Origin: Bifidobacterium pseudolongum subsp. globosum
GTDB taxonomy: Bacteria > Actinomycetota > Actinomycetes > Actinomycetales > Bifidobacteriaceae
DNA: 64,000 bases
Assembly (NCBI RefSeq): GCF_004155535.1
Contig: NZ_RYUH01000011.1
Span: forward strand, 48,706 to 112,705
Direction: 5' to 3'
Below the pieces are notes generated by a model, which saw nothing but the letters and a program-made list of their open reading frames with translations, was not told the DNA's origin and searched no databases. Of this stretch, positions 51,230-59,329 are shown piece by piece. The number at the start of each line of letters is the position of its first letter. The first letter of the stretch is position 1. The position numbers and the translations under genes were made by a program.

Positions 51230-51850
51230 TCACTCATCGTGCACAGTGATGCCGTCATCCACAATCGGAGCTGGCGAATCCGATTCGTCGATGCGGTACG
51301 CAATCTCCGCCTTCGTACCATTCTCCGGAGTGATTGTGACGACACTCGTGTCGGCTCCGATGCCGGTCACGCCCATGTCCGCGATGCCCGCGTTCATGTA
51401 CCGCGTGTCACTGTACGGTCGGCAATCGAGATGCTGCCTGCTCAATTGCACACCAAACCGCCATTCGACGTTCGCACCGCCCTCGCCCGTACACATCGCG
51501 ATGAGCGTGTACGACTTGTCCGCGCGGAAATCGAGTTTCGTCTCGTTCTGCATCGTCTGCATCACATGTGCGCCGTTCACATCCAGATAACTTGGCGCAG
51601 GCCCCGCGGATTCGATCATCGTCCCATCCACCGTGAAGTTCCTCAGCTCGTCCTGCAGCCGCTTGACCTGATAGTCGGGCAGCACATGGTATCCATTATC
51701 CGCATTCGAGGTTGCCGTTTCCGCACTGCTCGACAGCGGAGAGGACGACGCCGGAGCGTTCGCTGCATCACGCGCTCCCCCGCATGCACAACATGCGCCA
51801 ATCATCACAATCGACAATGCAACGGCGCTGATGATACGATATTTCCCCAT
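51230..51850 (-). CDS. exported lipoprotein, unknown function
   Basis: A 206-residue protein with signal MGKYRIISAVALSIVMIGAC, a lipobox, and a Ser/Ala-rich linker (about residues 25-50). The mature domain has three widely spaced cysteines (CTGEGG, LDCRPYS and the lipid Cys) and an ending rich in Asp/Glu. A GAAGG lies upstream. It is the first gene of the lipoprotein/membrane-protein pair and lies downstream of no clear terminator. I do not recognise the family. Confidence 0.75.
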   Translation of the reverse strand: MGKYRIISAVALSIVMIGACCACGGARDAANAPASSSPLSSSAETATSNADNGYHVLPDYQVKRLQDELRNFTVDGTMIESAGPAPSYLDVNGAHVMQTMQNETKLDFRADKSYTLIAMCTGEGGANVEWRFGVQLSRQHLDCRPYSDTRYMNAGIADMGVTGIGADTSVVTITPENGTKAEIAYRIDESDSPAPIVDDGITVHDE

Positions 51851-51980
51851 CGCAATCACCTTCTCATGGTGTTGACGTTTGCAGATACCCCCTACGAATA
51901 TCTTCTTCCATTATTTCTCTCGCGCACGCACGACGCAACCCGACACACGGTACTGTTCACATTGTTGCGCCGCCATCCCT

Positions 51981-52547
51981 TCAGCCGCGCAGCATCTGCC
52001 AATAATCGTAGTAGTGCGTGCCGTCGTGCCCGATGAGCGACTGGCGTTTCGCGACGTATCCCGCATCCGCGAGTGCCGCGCGGCGTTCGACCGCGTAAAG
52101 TGGCGCCTTCGTCGCGATCTTCGAGCAGTCGAACCATATCATGAACGGCACCGAGACGAGATTGAGGATGTCTTCGATGACATCGGCCCGTTCGCACTTC
52201 GCGCCCAGGTCGATGCGCAGGATACCGCAGTCGTCGTAGTAATCGTCAGCTTCTCGCCTGAACATTTCCAGCGTGCCGATCACGTCGCCGGTTTCCACGG
52301 ATTCCACTGCGAAACGGACGAACGCGCGGTTCTCATGGTATTCGATGAGCCAATACTTGATGCTCTCCTGCACGTCGTGCAATGTGCGGCAGTAGAAATT
52401 CGCGCCGTGGCAATTGTCGCTGTTGAAGAACGGGAGCGCGAGCCTGTCGCCATACACGGCGAGCAGGTCCTCGGCGTCCCTGGGTTCGATCAGTCGGATG
52501 CGGTAAGCGTCGTCGCACAGTTCCGGGCAGCTGTCATAGATATCCAT
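51981..52547 (-). CDS. GNAT-family N-acetyltransferase
   Basis: A 188-residue protein of the GNAT fold. IRLIEPRDAEDLLAVYGD at the start, SVETGDVIGTLEMFRREAD for the central strands, and GILRIDLGAKCERADVIEDI where the acetyl-CoA loop lies. The usual R/Q-x-x-G-x-G/A loop is degenerate, so activity is uncertain. It resembles acetyltransferases that modify ribosomal or small-molecule amines; the substrate is unknown. The region TAGGAT-N6-ATG and AGGA upstream leave start signals ambiguous. Confidence 0.7.
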   Translation of the reverse strand: MDIYDSCPELCDDAYRIRLIEPRDAEDLLAVYGDRLALPFFNSDNCHGANFYCRTLHDVQESIKYWLIEYHENRAFVRFAVESVETGDVIGTLEMFRREADDYYDDCGILRIDLGAKCERADVIEDILNLVSVPFMIWFDCSKIATKAPLYAVERRAALADAGYVAKRQSLIGHDGTHYYDYWQMLRG

Positions 52548-52619
52548 GTTTCAATCCTATCCTTCGGAGCACCGGTGACGCGCTTAAGCCTTCCAATGCT
52601 CTCTCTGCGTTGATAGGGC

Positions 52620-53057
52620 CTAGTTTTCCTCCGACGGCAAAGGAGTCGTTATGTCATCCAACTTGGCGACAGGCCCAAAATCCACAGAGTCTTCTTCAAG
52701 GAGAGACTCGATCAACTCAACCAATGCGGGGGTGTCATTTACAACCGAACCGTACAGAATACGTAGGTCCACCTCGTCATATTTATGCACTAGCCAATCT
52801 CGCGTACCTGCAATCTCACGCCAATCAACAGAGCTCTCATCTGACCTGAATTCCCGAGAGAGTCCTTTCACGTGTTCCCCGACTTGAGCAATGGCCATCG
52901 CGACTGCGAACTGGGTTTGCACATGCGATTCATCGGAGAATTCATCGAAGGTCATCTCTCCTATGAACGAAGATGCGAGATTCAGATATCTCAGCATGGC
53001 CGCCAAATGCACGGCGTCTTTTTCACCCCGACTCATGCTCTGCCATCGCCTCTTCAT
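52620..53057 (-). CDS. hepT: HepT-like ribonuclease toxin
   Basis: A 145-residue helical protein of the HEPN/DUF86 family. The RX4HXY active motif is R86-D-W-L-V-H91-K-Y93 in EIAGTRDWLVHKYDEVD, complete. In known modules, HepT cuts RNA and is silenced when MntA adds AMP to the Tyr. Its ATG overlaps the mntA stop by four bases (ATGA), the normal arrangement. A C-terminal extension of about 25 acidic residues follows the HEPN fold. Confidence 0.9.
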   Translation of the reverse strand: MKRRWQSMSRGEKDAVHLAAMLRYLNLASSFIGEMTFDEFSDESHVQTQFAVAMAIAQVGEHVKGLSREFRSDESSVDWREIAGTRDWLVHKYDEVDLRILYGSVVNDTPALVELIESLLEEDSVDFGPVAKLDDITTPLPSEEN

Positions 53058-53386
53058 AGGATCTTATAAACGGGATGCTGTTGCAGATTATGCATGAACG
53101 CTCGTCGGATACGCTCCGAATCCCTGTCTTTTTTGGGCTCATCGAGATATTCTTTGCGGACCAGATCCACAGGCCTACCCAGAGACTCACTCAGTCTTTT
53201 TCGAAAATCGATGACCGTCCGATACTGCTCTGGAGCATATGGCAGATTGTAGATGAAATCGACGTCGGACTGTTCGGTTTGCGTGCCCTGAGCCATCGAA
53301 CCGAACAGATACAGCTCCTTGATTCCAAATTCCTGTGCGATGGGAACCGCAATGGTCGCAATCTTGTGTGGTGTGAGATGCTCCAT
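53054..53386 (-). CDS. mntA: MntA-like nucleotidyltransferase antitoxin
   Basis: A 110-residue minimal nucleotidyltransferase. The GSX10DXD motif is intact: G29-S30 in LYLFGSMAQGT and Asp41/Asp43 in SDVDF. It should transfer AMP to the HepT toxin and neutralise it. The start MEHLTPH has AAGGAG six bases upstream and is preferred to the in-frame ATG five codons earlier. First gene of the two-gene toxin-antitoxin operon. Confidence 0.9.
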   Translation of the reverse strand: MEHLTPHKIATIAVPIAQEFGIKELYLFGSMAQGTQTEQSDVDFIYNLPYAPEQYRTVIDFRKRLSESLGRPVDLVRKEYLDEPKKDRDSERIRRAFMHNLQQHPVYKIL

Positions 53387-53565
53387 GCCTTCTCCTTTCA
53401 CGCATACCAGCCTTTATTTTATCATCAGCCAGCATGGATCCAATAAAGATATTCGGAACCGCAGATTTGCGTACTTCCACACGCTCCGCGAACACGTTCG
53501 CTGTGGCGACTACGATGTTGGGCGACAGTCACCGCATTCCACAGGCAGATGAAGAAAGGGCAGGC

Positions 53566-55149
53566 ATGAGCGACGTGATCACCGAACAGGACAAGGAATA
53601 CGAGGCCCGCGAAGAGGCGGCAGCCCCCGGGGACGAGCAGCCGATGGGCGACCGCGTGAACAACCGCTCGCTGCGCCCGCGTTCCGACGCATTCGTGGAC
53701 TTCATGAGCAGCGGCTGGGACGACAACGAACCCGCGATCGAGCGTCTGGAATCCGCGGAATTCACCCCCGCACGCCTGCAGGCGCTGAGCGAGGCGTTCC
53801 CGGGCGAGCGGCTCGTGATCCCCGCCGGCCAGCCGAAGGTGCGCAACAATGACTGCGACTATGCGTTCCGCCCGGATTCCGCGTTCTCGTATTACACCGG
53901 ACTCGGCCAGGACTATGAGGCGGGCGCCGTGCTCGTGCTTGACCCGAACGCGGACGGCACGCACACGCCGATGCTGTTCGTCGCCCCGCGCGCCGACCAC
54001 TACACGCAGGACTTCTTCAAGGACCCGCACTACGGCGAATACTGGGTGGGCCCGCGCGCGGGATTGAAGGAGCTCGAGGCGATGACTGGCATCGAGACGC
54101 ACGACATCGCCCAGCTCGCCGACATGCTCGGCAAGAACGTGGGCACCGAACCCGGCGCCGTGCAGTTGCGCGTGATCAGCGCGACCGATCCCCAGATCAC
54201 TGCGCTGGTGCAGGAACTGCGCGCCGAGCACGGATTCCCGGATGAGGCGAACAACACCGTGCACGACGACAAACTGCACGAATTCGCGTCCGAAGCGCGC
54301 ATGGAGAAAGACGGTTTCGAGGTGCGCGAAATCCGCCGCGCCGTCGACGCGACGAAGCACGGCTTCGACAACATCTTGCGCAAACTGCCAAGCGCGCTGG
54401 GCAAGCCGCGTTCCGAACGCATCCTCGAAGGCGCGTTCAACGCGATCTCGCGCGAGGAAGGCAATGAGGTCGGCTACGATACAATCATCGCGTCCGGCGC
54501 ACATGCACCGATCCTGCACTGGATCCGCAATACCGGCACGGTGAACGCGGGTGAGCTCCTGCTCATCGACGCCGGCGTGGAGGTCGATTCGCTGTACACC
54601 GCCGACATCACGCGCACGTTCCCGACGAACGGCAAGTTCACCGACTTCCAGAAGAAGCTCTACCAGGCGGTGCTCGACTCGCAGCAGGCCGGGTTCGAAG
54701 CGGCCAAGCCGGGCGCGACCTACTCCGACATCCACCATGCGTGCATGCGTGTGATCGCCGAGCGCCTGCACGACTGGGGCATCCTGCCGGTCGACGTCGA
54801 GGAGAGCCTCTCACCCGAAGGCCAGCAGCACCGCCGTTGGCTCGCGTGCGGCGTCGCGCACCATCTGGGACTCGACGTGCACGACTGCGCGCAGGCGCGG
54901 TACGAGTCGTACCAAGGCGCGAAGATCACGCCGGGCATGGTGTTCACGATCGAACCGGGGCTCTACTTCCGCGAGGACGACCTGATGGTCCCGCCGGAGT
55001 ACCGCGGCATCGGCATCCGCATCGAAGACGATGTGTTGATGACCGAGGATGGCCCTGAATGGATCTCCGCCGGCATCCCGAAGCAGATCGACGACGTGGA
55101 GGCATGGATGGCGCAGATGGCGGCCGAAGGTGAAAGGATCGCACGATGA
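53566..55149 (+). CDS. pepP: Xaa-Pro aminopeptidase (M24B)
   Basis: Removes N-terminal residues before proline; a two-metal cytoplasmic peptidase. The 527-residue protein has an N-terminal creatinase-like domain (about 60-230) and the pita-bread domain with metal ligands in LLLIDAGVEVDSLYTADITRT (two Asp), CGVAHHLGLDVHDC (His), VFTIEPGLYF (Glu) and GIGIRIEDDVLMTEDGPE (Glu). The first 60 residues are polar and acidic and precede the usual domain. Start at MSDVITEQD with GAAAGGGC upstream. It overlaps the Nudix gene by four bases. Confidence 0.92.
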   Translation: MSDVITEQDKEYEAREEAAAPGDEQPMGDRVNNRSLRPRSDAFVDFMSSGWDDNEPAIERLESAEFTPARLQALSEAFPGERLVIPAGQPKVRNNDCDYAFRPDSAFSYYTGLGQDYEAGAVLVLDPNADGTHTPMLFVAPRADHYTQDFFKDPHYGEYWVGPRAGLKELEAMTGIETHDIAQLADMLGKNVGTEPGAVQLRVISATDPQITALVQELRAEHGFPDEANNTVHDDKLHEFASEARMEKDGFEVREIRRAVDATKHGFDNILRKLPSALGKPRSERILEGAFNAISREEGNEVGYDTIIASGAHAPILHWIRNTGTVNAGELLLIDAGVEVDSLYTADITRTFPTNGKFTDFQKKLYQAVLDSQQAGFEAAKPGATYSDIHHACMRVIAERLHDWGILPVDVEESLSPEGQQHRRWLACGVAHHLGLDVHDCAQARYESYQGAKITPGMVFTIEPGLYFREDDLMVPPEYRGIGIRIEDDVLMTEDGPEWISAGIPKQIDDVEAWMAQMAAEGERIAR

Positions 55150-55673
55150 GCACACCGGAATTCATTCTCGAACTGCGCGAGCGCATCGACCATATGCCGT
55201 TGTGGCTCATCGGCGTGACCGGCTACGTGCGCCGCGACGACGGGCTGATTCTGCTCGAACAGCGCGCCGACAACGGTAAGTGGACGCTCGTGACCGGCAT
55301 CAACGAGCCCGGTGAGGAGCCCGCGGACACCGTGGCGCGCGAGGCCAAGGAGGAGACGGGCGTCGACGTCATCGTCACCGACCTCGTGAACGTCAAATCC
55401 GACCATGAGATCAAGACCTACCTCAATGGCGACCAGACGTGGTACATGGACCACCTGTTCCTGTGCGAGGTCGCGCCGAACGGCAACAGCGAGCCGGTCA
55501 TCGGCGACGACGAAAGCACATCGGTCGGCTGGTTCTCGCTCGACGCGCTGCCCGAGCCACTCGCGGAAAGCTCGCGCGAGCGCATCGGCTACGTGCAGCA
55601 GTTCCTGAAGCACCGCGCTCAGGGCGATGCACGGGCGCAGTTCGCGTTCGACGGGGTCATCGAGCACCTGTGA
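55146..55673 (+). CDS. Nudix hydrolase
   Basis: A 175-residue pyrophosphohydrolase. The Nudix box fits GX5EX7REUXEEXGU exactly: G51, E57, and REAKEETGV at 65-73. The N-terminal WLIGVTGYVRRDDG strand and the C-terminal VGWFSLDALPEPL are typical. The natural substrate is not predictable. Its ATG overlaps the pepP stop (ATGA), so the genes are coupled. A hairpin terminator follows. Confidence 0.88.
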   Translation: MSTPEFILELRERIDHMPLWLIGVTGYVRRDDGLILLEQRADNGKWTLVTGINEPGEEPADTVAREAKEETGVDVIVTDLVNVKSDHEIKTYLNGDQTWYMDHLFLCEVAPNGNSEPVIGDDESTSVGWFSLDALPEPLAESSRERIGYVQQFLKHRAQGDARAQFAFDGVIEHL

Positions 55674-55680
55674 ACACATG

Positions 55681-55724
55681 ACGGTTGTGCGCGCATCGGC
55701 AATAGACGATGCGCGCACAACTGT
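55681..55724. terminator. terminator hairpin after pepP-Nudix
   Basis: An 18-bp stem (ACGGTTGTGCGCGCATCG with its partner, one G-U pair) and an eight-base loop, followed by TATTCCC. Confidence 0.75.
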
Positions 55725-55842
55725 ATTCCCACGTTTTACCAAGAGCTAGTTCTATCAACGCACAGGTTCGCGCGCTTAAGATGAGCCTCAGATCAGCGGA
55801 GACACCGCACACGCCCATGTGCGTGAATGATCAGAGGTGAAT

Positions 55843-56532
55843 ATGACTGCTATTACGATTCTTGGAGCGAACGGCCGCATCGCGCGCATCGCCGAAGGCA
55901 TGCTGCTCGAACACAACGACATCAAGCTCACACTGTTTGTGCACCATGACAACGAATTGAGCGAGGACATCCGCAACAACGCGAACGTGACCATCGTCAA
56001 GGGCGATGCGAAGAATCCGGACGACGTGCTTGCGGCGATCGAAGGCGCCGACGAGGTGTACGCCAATCTGGCGGCCACGCAAGACAGCAGCGCCGACATC
56101 ATCCCGATGGCCAAGGCCGTGGTGGACATGATGGACAAGGCCGGCATCAAGCGCTTGGTCTGGATTTCGTCGCTGGGCATCTACAACGAGGTGCCCGGTG
56201 AGTTCGGCGCATGGAACGCGAACATCCTGGGCGACTATCTGGTGAATTACCGCAAGGCGGTCGATGTGATCGAGGCGAGCGACCTCGACTACACGATCAT
56301 CCGCCCGGCTTGGCTCACCGATAAGGACGAGGTGGACTTCGAAATCACCGAGAAGGGCGAACTCTTCCGCGGCACCGAGGTTTCGCGCAAGTCCGTGGCG
56401 AGCGAAGTGGTGAAACTGCTGCTCAACCCGGACGAGGAAGTGCGCGCCTCGATCGGCCTCGACAAGCCCGGCACCGACGGCGACAAGCCGGAATGGTACC
56501 GCTCCGCCTCCACCGAGCATCTTTCGGAGTGA
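55843..56532 (+). CDS. NmrA-like NAD(P)-binding oxidoreductase
   Basis: A 229-residue Rossmann-fold protein of the atypical short-chain dehydrogenase group. ITILGANGRIARIAEGML is the GxxGxxA cofactor motif, VWISSLGIYNEVPGEFG and LVNYRKAVDVIEASDLDYTIIRPAWL the catalytic-like region with Tyr/Lys shifted as in NmrA-like sensors. It resembles YwnB/YhfK-like proteins. GAGG lies five bases before the ATG. Monocistronic with its own terminator. Confidence 0.88.
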   Translation: MTAITILGANGRIARIAEGMLLEHNDIKLTLFVHHDNELSEDIRNNANVTIVKGDAKNPDDVLAAIEGADEVYANLAATQDSSADIIPMAKAVVDMMDKAGIKRLVWISSLGIYNEVPGEFGAWNANILGDYLVNYRKAVDVIEASDLDYTIIRPAWLTDKDEVDFEITEKGELFRGTEVSRKSVASEVVKLLLNPDEEVRASIGLDKPGTDGDKPEWYRSASTEHLSE

Positions 56533-56563
56533 TCGAAGACCCCTGCATGCAGAGGTCAGCAAC

Positions 56564-56608
56564 ATGAAAGGTGGTTTGCGCGCCCAGTCCGCGCAAACCA
56601 CCTTTCAT
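56564..56608. terminator. terminator hairpin after the oxidoreductase gene
   Basis: A perfect 19-bp stem (ATGAAAGGTGGTTTGCGCG and its complement) with loop CCCAGTC. Confidence 0.8.
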
Positions 56609-56660
56609 ATGTGCACTGCCGTCAGTTGGACTCAATGGCTGTTCCATCGAACGCGTCAAC

Positions 56661-56720
56661 CACTACACGTCACTATTAAGCACTATTCCAAACTATATAC
56701 ATCTATAATGTTCTATTAAC
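56661..56720 (+). repeat. six 10-bp blocks with phased CTAT cores upstream of the AAA gene
   Basis: Consecutive blocks are CACTACACGT, CACTATTAAG, CACTATTCCA, AACTATATAC, ATCTATAATG and TTCTATTAAC. Positions 3-5 are CTA in all six and CTAT in the last five, spaced exactly 10 bp. The fifth block contains a consensus TATAAT (56704-56709) that may be the promoter -10 box. The region is far more AT-rich than its surroundings. Confidence 0.7.
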
Positions 56721-56747
56721 ACGTACAGTCACCGCGAAAGGGAACCA

Positions 56748-57956
56748 ATGGATGACGAACTGGCAGTGACCGGAGCACTCAACCCCTTTTCCCCGGGGGC
56801 CGGCCGTCCACCGAAGGAGCTGGTGGGCCGTACGCAGGAACTCGATGCGATGCGCACCATCATCCTACGCACCGCAGCAGGCTATACGAATCGCGGCTTG
56901 ATTTTCAGCGGACTGCGCGGTGTGGGCAAAACCGTATTGCTCCACCGCATGATGCAGATGGCCAAACAGGCCGGCCTCATGACTTTCCGACTGGAACCCT
57001 CAGGTTCATATGACCATGATGTGGCAGCACTGACAAAAGATATGGAGCGTTCCATACGGCGCTACCGTCGCGCACACTTCCAACAACGTGCGAAAGATGT
57101 TGTCGAACGCGTGCAATCGCTCAATATTCAGACTCCCCTTGCCGGCGCAGAGATTACTCTGCACGCCCCTACACCTACAGACAGCGCACTGGAATTGGAA
57201 ATCGCCGTAGAGGACCTTTCCGAAATACTCGCGGAGGAGCATTCAGGCCTGTTCCTGTTCCTCGATGAATTTCAGGAAATGGACACGCGTCTCATGGGCA
57301 CGCTTATCGGCCTGCAGCACCGGCTTGGTCAGGATATGCTCCCGTTCTACATTATCGGCACTGGTCTACCGAACCTGCCCGGCGTGCTCACCGCATCCCG
57401 CTCATATGCAGAGCGCCTGTTCGAATACCACGAAATCGGCGGTCTTTCCGACGCGACGGTCGCACGATGCCTTCAGGAGACCGTCGAGCAATCCGGTCAA
57501 CGGTTCACCGAAGAAGCACTCAATCGGCTTGTACTGGATGCGCAGGGCTATCCTTACTATCTCCAAGCTTATGGAGAAGCGGCATTCAACGAGACGACTT
57601 CGAATCCCATTCCTTTGGACGCGGTGCTCGCCGGCGAACCGCAGGCCTTGCGCATACTCGACAATGGCCTGTATGACTCTCGTTGGCAACGTTCCACGCA
57701 GCTTGGACGACAATACATGCACGCGATGGCATCGTTGAACACCGACACATGCGACACCGCCGCCATCGCCGATGCGCTGCACCGTAAAGCTCACGATCTC
57801 ACCAGCGTGCGTAAGAACCTTATCGAACTTGGACTGATCTACGCTCCTGAACGAGGCAAGGTGGCATTCACGATCCCCGGCATGGCCGACTACATCCAAC
57901 GCACCAATCCCGCGGATACACTGCCCTACGACGCCAAGAATGGCGTATCACATTAG
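56748..57956 (+). CDS. AAA-type ATPase with C-terminal winged helix
   Basis: A 402-residue ATPase. Walker A GLRGVGKT at 55-62 and Walker B FLFLDEFQEM (Asp173, Glu174). Residues 85-160 insert a helical stretch (SIRRYRRAHFQQRAKDVVER). The C-terminal part (320-395) reads as a winged helix (TAAIADALHRKAHDLTSVRK), and the last residues are polar. This plan matches the Orc1/Cdc6-like archaeal-type ATPases found in many bacterial genomes, often linked to toxin-antitoxin or mobile regions. GAAAGGGA lies before the ATG. It stands alone behind the phased repeat and has lower codon bias than neighbours. Confidence 0.85.
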   Translation: MDDELAVTGALNPFSPGAGRPPKELVGRTQELDAMRTIILRTAAGYTNRGLIFSGLRGVGKTVLLHRMMQMAKQAGLMTFRLEPSGSYDHDVAALTKDMERSIRRYRRAHFQQRAKDVVERVQSLNIQTPLAGAEITLHAPTPTDSALELEIAVEDLSEILAEEHSGLFLFLDEFQEMDTRLMGTLIGLQHRLGQDMLPFYIIGTGLPNLPGVLTASRSYAERLFEYHEIGGLSDATVARCLQETVEQSGQRFTEEALNRLVLDAQGYPYYLQAYGEAAFNETTSNPIPLDAVLAGEPQALRILDNGLYDSRWQRSTQLGRQYMHAMASLNTDTCDTAAIADALHRKAHDLTSVRKNLIELGLIYAPERGKVAFTIPGMADYIQRTNPADTLPYDAKNGVSH

Positions 57957-58009
57957 ACAGGTCCCTCCTTTCGGCCCCTCACATCTCGGCGTGTCGTGTT
58001 GCATTATTG

Positions 58010-58041
58010 ATTAACGGAGTTAATATATAAACATCGTTAAC
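58010..58041. promoter_or_regulatory. operator candidates of the ROK regulator
   Basis: ATTAAC-GGA-GTTAAT (58010-58024) is a perfect six-base inverted repeat with three-base spacer. GTTAAC follows at 58036-58041. Both lie 35-65 bases before the ROK gene in an AT-rich stretch that includes TATATAAA. Confidence 0.55.
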
Positions 58042-58076
58042 ACAGAGATGTGCACAGAGACACCGAAGGAGGTGCC

Positions 58077-59324
58077 ATGACCACGCAGTCCGCAGGCGAC
58101 CAGCAGAACCTTTCGGAATACAACCGTTCGCGCACACTGCAATACCTGTACCACCATGGCATCGCCTCACGCGCGCAGATCGCGCAGGCGTTGCACCTCA
58201 CCCCCGCCGCATTGAGCAAGATCAGCAACCATTTGCTCTCCAGCGGCGCGATCGTCGAAACGGGGACGCTCGAAGGCAAAGGCAACCGCCGGTCGATCGG
58301 ACTGGCGGTCAACACCGGGCAATACCGCGTGCTCGGCGTCAAATTCGCGCGCAGCCTCATCCAGATCGGCCTGTTCGATCTGGCCGGCAGCGCACAAGCC
58401 GTATGGGTGGACCAAGCGACCGACTACCTCACCCCTGCCGAGGCGGTCGACGCCGTGAGGGGGCACATCCGCTCGATCATGCGGCAGCTCACGAACATCG
58501 TGGCGATCGGCATGGCCGTGCCCGGACCGTACTTGCGCAGCGTCGGCCACACGGCGGTCGTCTCGTCGATGCGGCAATGGCGCGAAGTCAATTTCAAAGC
58601 CGAGTTCGAGCACGCGTTTGGCATCCCGGTGATCATCGAGCAGGACGCGCGCGCCGGCGCCTTGGCCCAGTATCTCTTCGACCCACAACCACACAACGAG
58701 AACCTCGCCTACTACCTGCTCGGCGAAGGCATCGGCCTCGGCGTGATCGACCATGGGGCCGTGATCAACGGCGCGCTCGGCACGGCCACCGAAATCGGCC
58801 ATGTGAGCATCGACGTGCACGGCATACCATGCGACTGCGGCAATGTCGGCTGTCTGGAACGGTACTGCTCGGCCGTCGCGATCCACGACCTGCTCAACGA
58901 AGACGGCACGATCGTGCCCGATTCGCCCACGCTCACCCACCACGAAGCGTGCATCGCACTGTTCGAACTCGCCGAGCGCGGCGACGCACGCGCGCAGGAA
59001 CTCGTCAGGCACATCGGCACCTACGTGGGCTACGGCTGCGTGACGATCTGCAACGCGTTCAACCCCTCGCGCATCGTCATCGGCGACATCGTGGCCGAAG
59101 CGGGCGAACCGCTGCTCGACCGCGTCCGCGAGGTCGTGCGGGAACGGGTGCTGCCTGAGCTCGTGGAATCGACCGCGATCGAACTGTCGACGCTGCCGAC
59201 CGACGCCGCGGTGACCGGCGCCGCCGCCGTGGCGATCATGTACATCCTGGACCACCCCTCGCGGTTCTTCACCCCACAGACTGTGCACAACGCAACAACC
59301 AACCACAACAACCAAGAAAGGTGA
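58077..59324 (+). CDS. ROK-family transcriptional regulator
   Basis: A 415-residue regulator. Residues 10-70 form a winged HTH (SRTLQYLYHHGIASRAQIAQ and LTPAALSKISNHLL). The ROK domain follows with AIGMAVPGPYL, EQDARAGALAQYL, GEGIGLGVIDHG, and the zinc motif in DCGNVGCLERYCS with the preceding Cys and conserved His (ALGTATEIGHVSID). It should bind a sugar or sugar phosphate and control the fructokinase gene next to it. GGAGG lies before the ATG. The C-terminal 25 residues are polar and Asn/His-rich. Confidence 0.9.
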   Translation: MTTQSAGDQQNLSEYNRSRTLQYLYHHGIASRAQIAQALHLTPAALSKISNHLLSSGAIVETGTLEGKGNRRSIGLAVNTGQYRVLGVKFARSLIQIGLFDLAGSAQAVWVDQATDYLTPAEAVDAVRGHIRSIMRQLTNIVAIGMAVPGPYLRSVGHTAVVSSMRQWREVNFKAEFEHAFGIPVIIEQDARAGALAQYLFDPQPHNENLAYYLLGEGIGLGVIDHGAVINGALGTATEIGHVSIDVHGIPCDCGNVGCLERYCSAVAIHDLLNEDGTIVPDSPTLTHHEACIALFELAERGDARAQELVRHIGTYVGYGCVTICNAFNPSRIVIGDIVAEAGEPLLDRVREVVRERVLPELVESTAIELSTLPTDAAVTGAAAVAIMYILDHPSRFFTPQTVHNATTNHNNQER

Positions 59325-59329
59325 CCACC

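Noticed and set aside
52574..52584. GTGACGCGCTT shared with the region next to the second 19-bp repeat
   Set aside because: Eleven bases in GC-rich DNA can match by chance, and the flanks do not extend the match.
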